A DNA stretch of 64,000 bases from JAPUEK01 sp963815355 (GCA_963815355.1 CAWFGJ010000002.1:199718-263717); one strand, 5' to 3'; shown: positions 1-8,523, counted from the stretch's first letter. A program made the numbers and translations. Notes: generated from the sequence alone by a model not told the origin.

Positions 1-46
1 GGCCAATCCGCCGCAAAGAAGAACGCGATTTCACAGGGAGTTCACC

Positions 47-1075
47 ATGACCCATCGTATCGCCATTCTGGGGGCCTCTGGCTATACCGGGGCAGAGCTT
101 GTGCGCCTGATCGCCACCCATCCGTCGATGGAAATTGTGGCGCTGACAGCCGATCGCAAGGCCGGGCAGACCATGGCCGAAGTGTTCCCCTTCCTGCGCC
201 ATCTGGACCTGCCGCGGCTTCAAAAGATTGACGAGGTCGATTTTTCCAAGGTTGATCTTTGCTTTTGCGCCTTGCCCCATGCGACGACGCAGGTGGTCAT
301 CTCGGCCCTGCCGCGCGATCTGAAGATCGTGGATCTGTCAGCCGACTTTCGGCTGCGCGACGTGGCCGAATATGAAAAGTGGTATGGCCAGCCCCACACC
401 GCACCCGAGTTGCAGAAAGAGGCGGTCTACGGGCTGACCGAGTTTTACCGCGACGAGATCAGGGGCGCGCGGCTTGTCGCGGGTACGGGGTGCAACGCCG
501 CCGCCGGGCAGTTTGCGCTGCGCCCGCTGATCGGGGCGGGGGTGATTGATCTGGACAGCATCCTGATCGACCTTAAGGCCGGGGTGTCTGGTGCCGGTCG
601 GAGCCTGAAGGAAAACCTGTTGCACGCCGAATTGTCCGGCGGCACGCACAGCTATTCCGCAGGCGGCAAGCACCGGCATCTTGGCGAGTTTGATCAGGAG
701 TTTTCCAAAATCGCCGGGCGTCCGGTGCAGGTGCAGTTCACGCCGCATCTGCTGCCGATGAACCGGGGGATTTTGGCGACCGTCTATGTGAAGGCTGATC
801 CGGCGGCCGTTCACGCCACTTTGGCCGCCGCCTATGCGGCAGAACCGTTCCTGCGGGTGCTACCCTTTGGCACACTCCCCTCGACACGCGACATCGCGGG
901 GTCCAATTACTGCCATATCGGGGTGATCGGCGACCGTATTCCGGGGCGGACGGTGGTGATCTCGGTGCTGGACAACCTGACCAAAGGCTCGTCCGGTCAG
1001 GCGATCCAGAACGCCAACCTGATGCTCGGAGTTGAGGAAACGGCGGGGCTGATGCTTGCGCCCATGTTCCCGTGA
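47..1075 (+). CDS. argC: N-acetyl-gamma-glutamyl-phosphate reductase
   Basis: ArgC is the cytoplasmic NADPH enzyme that reduces N-acetylglutamyl-phosphate to the semialdehyde, third step of arginine synthesis. The 342-residue protein has the N-terminal nucleotide-binding motif GASGYTGAE (residues 9-17) and the catalytic cysteine in GTGCN (Cys149), followed by the dimerisation/catalytic domain with the typical HRHLGEF stretch. The length is normal for the family. An AGGGAG ribosome binding site lies just before the ATG. ccmE begins 7 bases after the stop, so the two are probably cotranscribed. Confidence 0.97.
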   Translation: MTHRIAILGASGYTGAELVRLIATHPSMEIVALTADRKAGQTMAEVFPFLRHLDLPRLQKIDEVDFSKVDLCFCALPHATTQVVISALPRDLKIVDLSADFRLRDVAEYEKWYGQPHTAPELQKEAVYGLTEFYRDEIRGARLVAGTGCNAAAGQFALRPLIGAGVIDLDSILIDLKAGVSGAGRSLKENLLHAELSGGTHSYSAGGKHRHLGEFDQEFSKIAGRPVQVQFTPHLLPMNRGILATVYVKADPAAVHATLAAAYAAEPFLRVLPFGTLPSTRDIAGSNYCHIGVIGDRIPGRTVVISVLDNLTKGSSGQAIQNANLMLGVEETAGLMLAPMFP

Positions 1076-1082
1076 GGATCAA

Positions 1083-1532
1083 ATGGTCGGTCTGAAAGGG
1101 CTTAAAAAACAACGTCGTATCCAGATCATCCTGCTGGCGTTTGTGGCGCTGGTGGTTTCGGTTTCGCTGGTCGGATATGCGATGCGCGATGGGATCAACT
1201 TTTTCCGCTCGCCCAGTCAGGTGGTCAGTGATCCGCCGGGCGCGGGTGAGGTGTTTCGCATCGGTGGGCTGGTTGAGGCGGGCAGTCTGGTGCGCGGTCA
1301 GGGTGAGGCGATCACCTTCAGCGTGACCGATACCAATGAGTCGGTGCCTGTCCGCTTTACCGGGGTGTTGCCGGATCTGTTTGCCGAAGGGCAGGGGATG
1401 GTGGGGACCGGTTCGATGCAGGACGGTGCGTTCGTTGCGACCGAAATTCTGGCCAAGCACGATGAGACTTATATGCCCAAAGAGGTGATTGAGGCGTTGA
1501 AAGAACAGGGCGTTTACAAGGCGGAGAAGTGA
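1083..1532 (+). CDS. ccmE: Cytochrome c-type biogenesis haem chaperone CcmE
   Basis: CcmE is a membrane-anchored periplasmic chaperone that binds haem covalently and passes it to the CcmFH ligase during cytochrome c maturation. The 149-residue protein has a short basic N-terminus (GLKGLKKQRR), one membrane anchor at about residues 13-32, an OB-fold periplasmic domain, and the haem-binding HDETY motif with His126 and Tyr130 near the C-terminus. The ATG at 1083 is 7 bases after argC; an upstream in-frame extension inside argC is not needed. The usual partners ccmF and ccmH do not follow it. Confidence 0.95.
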   Translation: MVGLKGLKKQRRIQIILLAFVALVVSVSLVGYAMRDGINFFRSPSQVVSDPPGAGEVFRIGGLVEAGSLVRGQGEAITFSVTDTNESVPVRFTGVLPDLFAEGQGMVGTGSMQDGAFVATEILAKHDETYMPKEVIEALKEQGVYKAEK

Positions 1533-1727
1533 GGGTGAGGATTTTCCGGTAAATCATTGATTTTTATTGATTTATTTTGTCTTCCTGCCCGTCTTCCTTC
1601 GATCTTCTTTTGATCTTCCTTTCTTTCTTCCTATCGTGCTGCGGGCCAGTCCCGGCGCCCTTTTCAGGAGCATGCCCGAAACCTCTTGGTGCCCGCTTTG
1701 GGGGCCGTGCGCTGCGGCGAGGTGGGG

Positions 1728-1735
1728 TTAACCAT
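1728..1735 (+). promoter_or_regulatory. Possible CtrA half-site (TTAACCAT)
   Basis: The octamer TTAACCAT, a form known for binding by the cell-cycle regulator CtrA in alphaproteobacteria, stands 51 bases upstream of the lysozyme gene in an otherwise plain 253-base gap. CtrA is known to be required for GTA production and release in Rhodobacter. The site is short, so chance occurrence is possible; the placement is what makes it notable. Confidence 0.4.
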
Positions 1736-1785
1736 TCGCGCGGAAGGTTCTGGCACGGGCGTTTGGCCCGCGCCGGGGGCTTTGC

Positions 1786-2397
1786 ATGAAAACCGTCACC
1801 GAACTTGCCGAGGAAATTGTCACCCGTGAGGGGGGCTTTGTCGATGATCCTGCCGATCCGGGCGGGGCGACCAATTTTGGCGTCACGCTGGGCACATTGC
1901 GCCGCTTGGGGATTGATCTGACCGGGGAGGGGCGGATTGATGGCGACGACATCCGCCAACTGACCCGGTCAAAGGCGGTGCAGATCTATGTTGAGCATTA
2001 CTACACCCGCACCGGGATTGCGGCGCTGCCAGAGGCGCTCCAGCCGTCGGTGTTCGACATGTATGTGAACGCGGGGGCGAATGCGGTGAAGGTATTGCAG
2101 CGCCTGTTGGCCGAAATGGGCTTTGCCTGCGATCCGGACGGGCAGATCGGGCCGCAGACCTACCGTGCGGCGCAACTGGCGGCGGCGGCGGCACCGGGCT
2201 TTATCGCCGATGCCTATGCGATTGCGCGGCGGAATTATTACTATGCTTTGGCCGATGCGCGCCCGGCGAGCCGCAAGTTCGCGCGCCGTCGGGATGGCGG
2301 CAAGGGCGGGTGGATCACCCGGGCCGAAGAGTTCATGGCGCCAAAATACCGGCTGACCGAGGCGCAGCACAAGGCACGGGTGGCGGCATGGGTGTGA
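1786..2397 (+). CDS. GH108 peptidoglycan hydrolase (GTA-type endolysin)
   Basis: This 203-residue protein has the glycoside hydrolase family 108 fold: the EGG motif with the presumed catalytic Glu15, then VDDPADPGGATNFGVT, and a C-terminal peptidoglycan-binding type 3 region (about 105-200, with PDGQIGPQT and an AIARRNYYYAL helix). It would cleave the cell-wall glycan after the holin lets it through; there is no signal peptide, as expected for a holin-dependent lysin. The holin start overlaps its stop. In Rhodobacter capsulatus a comparable lysozyme-holin pair, encoded away from the GTA structural cluster, releases the gene transfer agent. Without phage genes nearby, the same role is inferred here. 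Confidence 0.9.
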   Translation: MKTVTELAEEIVTREGGFVDDPADPGGATNFGVTLGTLRRLGIDLTGEGRIDGDDIRQLTRSKAVQIYVEHYYTRTGIAALPEALQPSVFDMYVNAGANAVKVLQRLLAEMGFACDPDGQIGPQTYRAAQLAAAAAPGFIADAYAIARRNYYYALADARPASRKFARRRDGGKGGWITRAEEFMAPKYRLTEAQHKARVAAWV

Positions 2398-2909
2398 TTG
2401 AGCGGTTGGTGGGCGGGTCTTCGGCGGTGACGGCCCTGGGGTCGGCGGCCAAGGGGGTGGCGGAGGTGTTCACGCCGTCGGCCACGCGGCGGATGGAGCT
2501 GTCGGCAGAGGCGCAGATGGCGGCGCTGCAAGAGCTGGGGGCAGAGTTTCAATTGCCCTCGCTAAGTGGGTTCGACCGGGCGGTGAACGGCCTGAACCGC
2601 TTGCCGCGGCCCCTGCTGGCCTTCGGGACGATCGGGCTGTTTGTTTATGCGATGACCGATCCGCAGGCCTTTGCACTGCGGATGGTGGGGCTGAACGCGG
2701 TGCCAGAACCGCTGTGGTGGCTATTGGGCGCGGTGGTGGCCTTTTACTTTGGCGCGCGCGAGACGCATTATTTCCGTGAGCGGTCAGGGCCAGGGGTCAT
2801 GCCGGCGGTCATGCCGGGCGTGACGCCGGGGGCGGTCAGCGTTCCGCCAGTGGGGACCGGCGATGAAAACGCAGCACTGGCTGATTGGCGCCGCGCGCAG
2901 GGCGCTTGA
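2388..2909 (+). CDS. Holin family protein (GTA release type)
   Basis: The 173-residue protein has a hydrophilic N-terminal part of about 70 residues, a membrane segment at about 78-93 (LLAFGTIGLFVYAM), a second one at about 108-125 (WWLLGAVVAFYFGA), and a Pro/Val-rich cytoplasmic tail with a repeated VMPGV-like stretch. This matches the three-TM holin family tied to gene transfer agent release, which opens the inner membrane for the lysozyme. The ATG at 2388 overlaps the lysozyme stop by 10 bases, indicating translational coupling. A longer upstream reading frame inside the lysozyme gene is not used. Confidence 0.85.
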   Translation: MGVIERLVGGSSAVTALGSAAKGVAEVFTPSATRRMELSAEAQMAALQELGAEFQLPSLSGFDRAVNGLNRLPRPLLAFGTIGLFVYAMTDPQAFALRMVGLNAVPEPLWWLLGAVVAFYFGARETHYFRERSGPGVMPAVMPGVTPGAVSVPPVGTGDENAALADWRRAQGA

Positions 2910-2961
2910 CTTTAAGGCCCCAGACGCTAGGCCTGCGGGGTAAAGGATGAGGCTTGCAGTC

Positions 2962-2977
2962 TGGAATATTTGTTCCA
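2962..2977. promoter_or_regulatory. Operator palindrome upstream of rpiR gene
   Basis: The sequence TGGAATATTTGTTCCA is a near-perfect palindrome of the form GGAA-N6-TTCC, 59 bases before the chosen start of the RpiR-type regulator. The same form occurs before iolC. GGAA-N6-TTCC is the motif reported for IolR of rhizobia, also an RpiR-family inositol repressor, so autoregulation is likely. Confidence 0.75.
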
Positions 2978-3035
2978 TACTGCGGGCCTTATGTCTTTCC
3001 CACGACCCGCGACGCGGGCGACGCAGAGGATGATC

Positions 3036-3866
3036 ATGGACCAGAGCGCCGCGCCGCTTTCGCTTGCTGCCCCCGCAACGATCGAGGAATTCCGCGACCG
3101 TTTGGCCGATCTTGCCGAACAAATGCCGCGCCGACTGCGCCAGTGCGCCGATTACATCGCCGCCAACATTGACCGGATCGCTGTTTCGACCGTGGCGGAA
3201 CTGGCGGCCGGGGCGGAAGTGCCGCCCTCGGCCCTGATGCGGTTTTGCCAGATCCTTGGCTTCTCGGGCTTTTCTGAGATGCAGAAACTGTTCCGCGAGG
3301 CCTATTCGCCGGGCTGGCCAGATTATTCCACGCGCCTGCAGAACCTGAAGGGCGGAGAGGCGGGCAGCCCCTCGGCGCTTTTGGGTGAATTCATTGAGGC
3401 GGGGCGTCTGTCGCTGGAATCGCTGGCGAAATCGGTGGATGAGGTGGCGCTCGCAGAGGCGGTGCGCCTGCTGAGCGGGGCCGGGATGATCCACATCATC
3501 GGGTTGCGCCGCGCGTTTCCGGTCTCTAGCTATCTGGCCTATGTGTTTGAAAAGATGTCGGTTCCGGCGATGCTGCACGATGGGGTGGGCAAGCTGGATC
3601 ACCGCTTTGCGCTGCGGGCCGGGGATGCGGTTCTGGCGATCACCTTTGCGCCCTATTCGGGGGAAACCGTGGCCTTGGCGCTGGATGCGCAGGCGCGGGG
3701 GCTGCCTGTTGTGGCGCTGACCGACCTGCCCACCAGCCCCCTGCACCGGGCCGCGACCAGTGTTCTGCTGGTGCAAGAGGTGGATTTCGGCGCGTTCCGG
3801 TCGCTGTCGGCCACGATTGCGCTGGCGATGACGCTGGCGGTGGCCGTGGGCTCGGCGCGGGGCTGA
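3036..3866 (+). CDS. RpiR/MurR-family regulator, probable IolR
   Basis: A 276-residue RpiR-family transcription factor. Residues about 15-90 form the N-terminal helix-turn-helix domain (RLRQCADYIAAN ... STVAELAAGAEVPPSALMRFCQILGFSGFSEMQ). Residues about 120-260 are a SIS sugar-isomerase-like effector domain, which in this family binds a phosphorylated sugar. The start at 3036 has an AGAGG ribosome site 6 bases upstream; an in-frame ATG at 2991 and one at 3030 are less well placed. It stands immediately before iolCDB and is flanked by two identical-type palindromes, so it is probably the inositol repressor released by an inositol intermediate such as DKGP. Confidence 0.88.
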   Translation: MDQSAAPLSLAAPATIEEFRDRLADLAEQMPRRLRQCADYIAANIDRIAVSTVAELAAGAEVPPSALMRFCQILGFSGFSEMQKLFREAYSPGWPDYSTRLQNLKGGEAGSPSALLGEFIEAGRLSLESLAKSVDEVALAEAVRLLSGAGMIHIIGLRRAFPVSSYLAYVFEKMSVPAMLHDGVGKLDHRFALRAGDAVLAITFAPYSGETVALALDAQARGLPVVALTDLPTSPLHRAATSVLLVQEVDFGAFRSLSATIALAMTLAVAVGSARG

Positions 3867-3893
3867 AGAAAACACTTTCGCTTTTCAGGGAAA

Positions 3894-3909
3894 TGGAATA
3901 AAAATTCCA
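3894..3909. promoter_or_regulatory. Operator palindrome upstream of iolC
   Basis: TGGAATAAAAATTCCA is a perfect TGGAAT-N4-ATTCCA palindrome in the gap between the regulator and iolC, 65 bases before the iolC start. Its half-sites match the palindrome at 2962-2977 and the GGAA-N6-TTCC motif known for rhizobial IolR. Confidence 0.8.
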
Positions 3910-3974
3910 AAAGCCATGCGCGCCGCCTGAGTCCCGTTCGGGCATGGCGGCGGCGGGCGCTCTGGAGGATACGG

Positions 3975-5882
3975 ATGAAACCCCTTGATGTCATCACCAT
4001 TGGCCGGTCGTCGGTTGATCTTTACGGCGCGCAGGTTGGCGGGCGGTTGGAGGACATGGGGTCCTTCCAGAAATATATCGGTGGCTCACCCACCAATATC
4101 GCGGCCGGGATGGCGCGGCTTGGGCTGAAATCGGCGCTGATCAGCCGGGTCGGCGATGAGCATATGGGCCGCTTTATCCGCGAAGAGTTGCAACGCGAGG
4201 GCGTGGACGTGCGCGGCTTGGTGACGGACCCTGAGCGGCTGACGGCCTTGGTGCTGCTGGGGATCCGCGATGACAAGCAATTCCCACTGATCTTTTACCG
4301 CGAAAACTGTGCCGATATGGCGCTGTGCGAAGACGATATTGACGAGGCGTTCATCGCCGAGGCGCGGGCCGTTGTGGCGACGGGCACGCATCTGAGCCAT
4401 CCCAAGACTGAGGCGGCGGTGCTCAAGGCGCTGCGTCTGGCGCGCAAGCATGGGGCGCGGACGGCGCTGGACATTGACTATCGCCCGAACCTTTGGGGAT
4501 TGGCCGGGCATGGCGACGGCGAAAGCCGGTTCATCGAAAGTGCTGCCGTGACCGCCAAGCTGCAGGCCACGCTGCATTTCTTCGATCTGATCGTCGGCAC
4601 CGAAGAAGAGTTCCACATCGCGGGCGGCACCACCGATACGATCGCCGCCTTGCGTGCGGTGCGGGCGGTGTCGGGGGCGGTGCTGGTGTGCAAGCGCGGG
4701 CCGATGGGGGCGGTGGCCTTTACCGGTGCGGTTCCAGATACGCTGGATGAGGGCCAGAGCGGCCCCGGCTTTCCGATTGAGGTGTTCAACGTGCTGGGCG
4801 CGGGGGATGGCTTCATGTCGGGCCTGATGCGCGGCTGGATGGACGATGCGGCCTGGCCGCTGGCCTTGACCTATGCCAATGCCTGCGGGGCTTTTGCGGT
4901 CAGCCGTCATGGCTGCACCCCGGCCTATCCAAGCTGGGAAGAGTTGCAGTTCTTCCTTGCGCGCGGCGTGGTGGAGCCGGCTTTGCGCAAGGATGCGGCT
5001 TTGGAGCAGATCCACTGGTCAACCAACCGGCGCAAGCAATGGGGGGCAGTGCGGGCCTTTGCCTTTGATCATCGCAGCCAGATGGAGGATTTGCCCGGTG
5101 CGACGCCTGCGCGGATCGGCCGGTTCAAGGAGTTGTGTCTTGAGGCAACCGAGGTGGTGGCGCAGGGGCAGGACGGGTTCGGCATTCTGTGCGACAACCG
5201 TTATGGCAAGACCGCGTTGCACCGGGCGGCGGGGCAGGGCCTGTGGATCGGGCGCCCGGTGGAATGGCCCGGCTCTCGGCCGTTGACGCTGGAGCCAGAG
5301 ATCGGCGCGGATTTTGGCGGGCTGTCAGAGTGGCCATTGGAGCATGTCGTCAAGGTTTTGTGCTTTTGCCATCCCGAGGACGCGGTCGAGATGCGGGCGG
5401 AACAAGAGGCGGTGATCACGCGGCTGTTCCAAGCCTGTCGGCGCAACCGGTTGGAATTCCTGTTGGAAGTCATCCCCTCCAAGGTGGGGGCGGTGGATGA
5501 TCTGACCACGGCGCGGCTGATCCAGCGGTTCTACGACATCGGCATCTATCCCGACTGGTGGAAGCTGGAGCCGATGCAGACCGATGCGGCTTGGGCGGCC
5601 ACTTGTGACGCGATCCTTGCGCGCGATCCGCATGTGCAGGGGATCGTGGTCTTGGGGCTGGGCCAGTCTGAGGCAGAGTTGGCCAGCGCCTTTCAACTGG
5701 CGGCGGCCTATCCTTTGGTCAAGGGCTTTGCCGTGGGGCGGACAATTCACGGCACGGTCGGTCGCGACTGGCTGGCGGGGGGCATCAGCGACGCCGAGGC
5801 TGTGGCCACGATGGCCGAGAATTTCCGCCGTCTGTGCGGCATCTGGGATCAGGCCCGCGCGGCCAAGGGAGAAGCAGCATGA
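3975..5882 (+). CDS. iolC: 5-dehydro-2-deoxygluconokinase fused to DUF2090 aldolase-like domain
   Basis: IolC phosphorylates 2-deoxy-5-keto-gluconate to DKGP in myo-inositol breakdown. The N-terminal half (about 1-325) is a PfkB sugar kinase with GGSPTNIAAGMARLG near residue 36 and the catalytic GAGDGFMSGLMRG motif near 275. The C-terminal half (about 335-630) is a DUF2090 domain with an aldolase-like (beta/alpha)8 look (EVIPSKVG, WWKLEPM), thought to split DKGP, so the 635-residue protein may do two consecutive steps. GGAGGA precedes the ATG by 6 bases, and the stop overlaps the iolD start (ATGA). Confidence 0.93.
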   Translation: MKPLDVITIGRSSVDLYGAQVGGRLEDMGSFQKYIGGSPTNIAAGMARLGLKSALISRVGDEHMGRFIREELQREGVDVRGLVTDPERLTALVLLGIRDDKQFPLIFYRENCADMALCEDDIDEAFIAEARAVVATGTHLSHPKTEAAVLKALRLARKHGARTALDIDYRPNLWGLAGHGDGESRFIESAAVTAKLQATLHFFDLIVGTEEEFHIAGGTTDTIAALRAVRAVSGAVLVCKRGPMGAVAFTGAVPDTLDEGQSGPGFPIEVFNVLGAGDGFMSGLMRGWMDDAAWPLALTYANACGAFAVSRHGCTPAYPSWEELQFFLARGVVEPALRKDAALEQIHWSTNRRKQWGAVRAFAFDHRSQMEDLPGATPARIGRFKELCLEATEVVAQGQDGFGILCDNRYGKTALHRAAGQGLWIGRPVEWPGSRPLTLEPEIGADFGGLSEWPLEHVVKVLCFCHPEDAVEMRAEQEAVITRLFQACRRNRLEFLLEVIPSKVGAVDDLTTARLIQRFYDIGIYPDWWKLEPMQTDAAWAATCDAILARDPHVQGIVVLGLGQSEAELASAFQLAAAYPLVKGFAVGRTIHGTVGRDWLAGGISDAEAVATMAENFRRLCGIWDQARAAKGEAA

Positions 5883-7708
5883 GTGGCACCATCCGACTGA
5901 CCGCAGCGCAGGCCATGGTGCGCTGGCTTTCGGTGCAGATGACCGAAGACGGAGAGAGGTTCATCGAAGGCATCTGGGCGATTTTCGGCCATGGCAACGT
6001 GGCCGGGATCGGCGAGGCGCTGGAAGCCCACAAGGACGTCCTCCCGACATGGCGCGGGCATAATGAGCAGACGATGGCCCATGCGGCCATTGCCTATGCC
6101 AAGGCGAAAAAGCGGCGTCGGGCGATGGCGGTGACCACCTCTATCGGGCCGGGGGCGCTGAATGTGGTGACGGCGGCAGCACTGGCCCATGTGAACCGCT
6201 TGCCAGTGCTGATCATTCCGGGCGATGTCTTTGCCAACCGCGCGCCGGACCCGGTGCTGCAGCAGGTTGAGGATTTCGGCGATGGCTCGGTTTCGGCCAA
6301 TGATTGCTTCAAGCCGGTCAGCCGGTATTTCGACCGCATCGCGCGGCCTGAACATCTGCTGACCGCCTTGCCGCGCGCCTTGCGGGTGATGACGGACCCG
6401 GCCGACTGTGGCCCGGTGACGCTGGCCTTTTGTCAGGACGTGCAGGCCGAGGCCTATGACTATCCGCTGGCCTTTTTCGTGCCCAAGGTCTGGAAGATCC
6501 GCCGTCCCGAGCCGGACGCCGACGAACTGGCCGAGGCGATTGCCGCCTTGCGCGCGGCCAAGGCCCCGGTGATCGTGGCGGGCGGCGGGGTGATCTATTC
6601 CGGGGCCGAGGCGGAACTGGCGGCATTCGCCAGCGCCCACGGCATCCCGGTGGTGGAAACCCAAGGCGGCAAGTCGGCGCTGGACCATGACCACGGGCTG
6701 AACTTTGGCCCGGTGGGGGTGACGGGGGCATCCAGTGCCAACACGGTCTGTGCCGGCGCGGATCTGGTGATCGGGTTGGGCACGCGGTTTCAGGATTTCA
6801 CCACGGGCAGCTGGTCGTTGTTCCAGAACCCGGCGCGGCGGATCCTGTCGATCAACGTGGCGGCCTATGATGCCTATAAGCATGGGGCGCTGAACCTTGT
6901 GTCCGATGCAATGATCGCGTTGCAAGCCCTTGGCAAAGCTTTGGGATCGCAGAAGTGGGCGGTGCCTGCGGGGTTGCAATCTGACTGGGCGGCGGCGACG
7001 GCGGCGGTCAAGGCGGCCCCGTCCGACGGCAATGCGTTGCCCACGGATATGCAGGTGATTGGTGCGGTCAACCGCACCGCCAGCCGGACCACGGTTGTCA
7101 TGGGGGCGGCCGGCACCATGCCGGGCGAGTTGCACAAGATCTGGGATGCCGCGCAGGGCGGCTATCACATGGAATACGGCTTTTCCTGCATGGGCTATGA
7201 GATCGCCGGGGCCATGGGCATCAAGATGGCGCGACCGGAGGCGGATGTGATCTGCATGGTCGGCGATGGCAGCTATATGATGGCGAACTCGGAACTGGCG
7301 ACGGCGGTGATGATGGGCCTGCCCTTTACGGTCGTGCTGACCGACAACCGGGGCTATGGCTGCATCAACCGGTTGCAGAAGGCCACGGGCGGGGCGGGGT
7401 TCAACAACCTTTTGGACCAAAGCTATCATGTGAATCCATCGCATATCGACTTTGTTGCCCATGCGGCGGCGATGGGGGCGCAGGCGGTGAAGGTGGGGTC
7501 GATTGCCGCGCTGGAGGCGGCTTTGCGTGCGGCCAAGGGGGCGGCGGTGCCGGTGGTGATCGTGATCGACACCGATCCGTGGCCCTCAACCGAGGCCGGG
7601 GGCGCGTGGTGGGATGTGGCGGTGCCCGAGGTGTCGGGCCGGGCCGAGGTGCGGGCGGCGCGGGCGGGCTATGAGGCCGCGACCGGCCAACAGCGTTTGG
7701 AGGCGTGA
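5879..7708 (+). CDS. iolD: 3D-(3,5/4)-trihydroxycyclohexane-1,2-dione hydrolase
   Basis: IolD is the thiamine-diphosphate enzyme that opens the inositol-derived dione ring to 5-deoxyglucuronate. The 609-residue protein shows the three-domain plan of acetolactate-synthase relatives: the N-terminal PYR domain with HNEQTMAHAA (catalytic Glu), a central domain, and the C-terminal PP domain with the ThDP/Mg motif GDGSYMMANSEL ending in TDNRGYG. The ATG at 5879 overlaps the iolC stop by 4 bases, so an upstream in-frame extension is rejected. The stop shares one base with the iolB start. Confidence 0.96.
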   Translation: MSGTIRLTAAQAMVRWLSVQMTEDGERFIEGIWAIFGHGNVAGIGEALEAHKDVLPTWRGHNEQTMAHAAIAYAKAKKRRRAMAVTTSIGPGALNVVTAAALAHVNRLPVLIIPGDVFANRAPDPVLQQVEDFGDGSVSANDCFKPVSRYFDRIARPEHLLTALPRALRVMTDPADCGPVTLAFCQDVQAEAYDYPLAFFVPKVWKIRRPEPDADELAEAIAALRAAKAPVIVAGGGVIYSGAEAELAAFASAHGIPVVETQGGKSALDHDHGLNFGPVGVTGASSANTVCAGADLVIGLGTRFQDFTTGSWSLFQNPARRILSINVAAYDAYKHGALNLVSDAMIALQALGKALGSQKWAVPAGLQSDWAAATAAVKAAPSDGNALPTDMQVIGAVNRTASRTTVVMGAAGTMPGELHKIWDAAQGGYHMEYGFSCMGYEIAGAMGIKMARPEADVICMVGDGSYMMANSELATAVMMGLPFTVVLTDNRGYGCINRLQKATGGAGFNNLLDQSYHVNPSHIDFVAHAAAMGAQAVKVGSIAALEAALRAAKGAAVPVVIVIDTDPWPSTEAGGAWWDVAVPEVSGRAEVRAARAGYEAATGQQRLEA

Positions 7709-8523
7709 TGGCGGATCTTTTGCGCAAAGCCAAGGGCACCAACGGTAAGGTGCATGACATCACACCGCAGACGGCGGGGTGGGGCTATGTCGGGTTCGGG
7801 CTTTACCGGCTGGAGCCGGGGCAGGCCGTGTCCGAGGCGACGGGGGACCGCGAGGTCATTCTGGTGCTGGTTGAGGGGCACGCCCATATCACCGGGGCCG
7901 GGCAGGATTGGGGGGTGATGGGCGACCGGATGGATGTCTTTGAAAAGACGCCGCCGCATTGCCTGTATCTGCCGAATGGCACCGACTGGAGCGCCACCGC
8001 GACCACCGCTTGCACGCTGGCGGTCTGCACCGCTCCGGGCAAGGGCGGTCATGCGGCGCGGCGCTTGGGGCCAGAGGGCATCACCCTGACCCCGCGCGGC
8101 ACCGGGGCCAACACCCGCTATATCAACAACATCGCGATGGAGGCGCTGGACGTGGCCGACAGTCTGCTGGTGACCGAGGTGTTCACCCCTTCTGGCAACT
8201 GGTCATCCTATCCGAGCCACCGCCATGACGAGGATGACTTTCCCCGCATGACCTATCTGGAGGAAAGCTATTACATGCGGCTGAACCCCGCGCAGGGCTT
8301 TGGCATTCAGCGAGTCTATACCGAGGATGGGTCACTTGATGAGACGATGGCGGTCAAGAACCATGACGTGACGCTGGTTCCCAAGGGGCACCATCCCTGC
8401 GGTGCGCCCTATGGCTATGAGATGTATTATCTGAACGTGATGGCCGGTCCGCGCCGCAACTGGCGCTTTCAGAACGACCCTGACCACGACTGGATCTATC
8501 AGCGCGATCTGCCGCCAAGCTGA
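7708..8523 (+). CDS. iolB: 5-deoxy-glucuronate isomerase
   Basis: IolB converts 5-deoxyglucuronate to 2-deoxy-5-keto-gluconate, the IolC substrate, so iolC, iolD and iolB encode three linked steps. The 271-residue protein has the double cupin fold and the metal-binding stretch SHRHDEDDFPR (around residue 172) with the later CGAPYGYEMYYLN region. The ATG lies within TGATG, sharing a base with the iolD stop; a GTG three bases earlier is less likely. Its 3' end overlaps the convergent gene ending at 8499 by 25 bases. iolG, iolE and iolA are not in the window. Confidence 0.95.
   Translation: MADLLRKAKGTNGKVHDITPQTAGWGYVGFGLYRLEPGQAVSEATGDREVILVLVEGHAHITGAGQDWGVMGDRMDVFEKTPPHCLYLPNGTDWSATATTACTLAVCTAPGKGGHAARRLGPEGITLTPRGTGANTRYINNIAMEALDVADSLLVTEVFTPSGNWSSYPSHRHDEDDFPRMTYLEESYYMRLNPAQGFGIQRVYTEDGSLDETMAVKNHDVTLVPKGHHPCGAPYGYEMYYLNVMAGPRRNWRFQNDPDHDWIYQRDLPPS

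Noticed and set aside
1577..1789. A 70-codon plus-strand frame between ccmE and the lysozyme gene
   Set aside because: No ribosome binding site, odd Ser/Leu/Arg composition and overlap with the CtrA-like site and lysozyme leader.
1786..2909. Prophage remnant
   Set aside because: Only a lysozyme and holin are present and both are intact; no other phage gene lies nearby, so the GTA lysis cassette is the better reading.
5849..7462. A 537-codon minus-strand open frame opposite iolD
   Set aside because: Lies wholly within iolD; composition is that of an antisense shadow.
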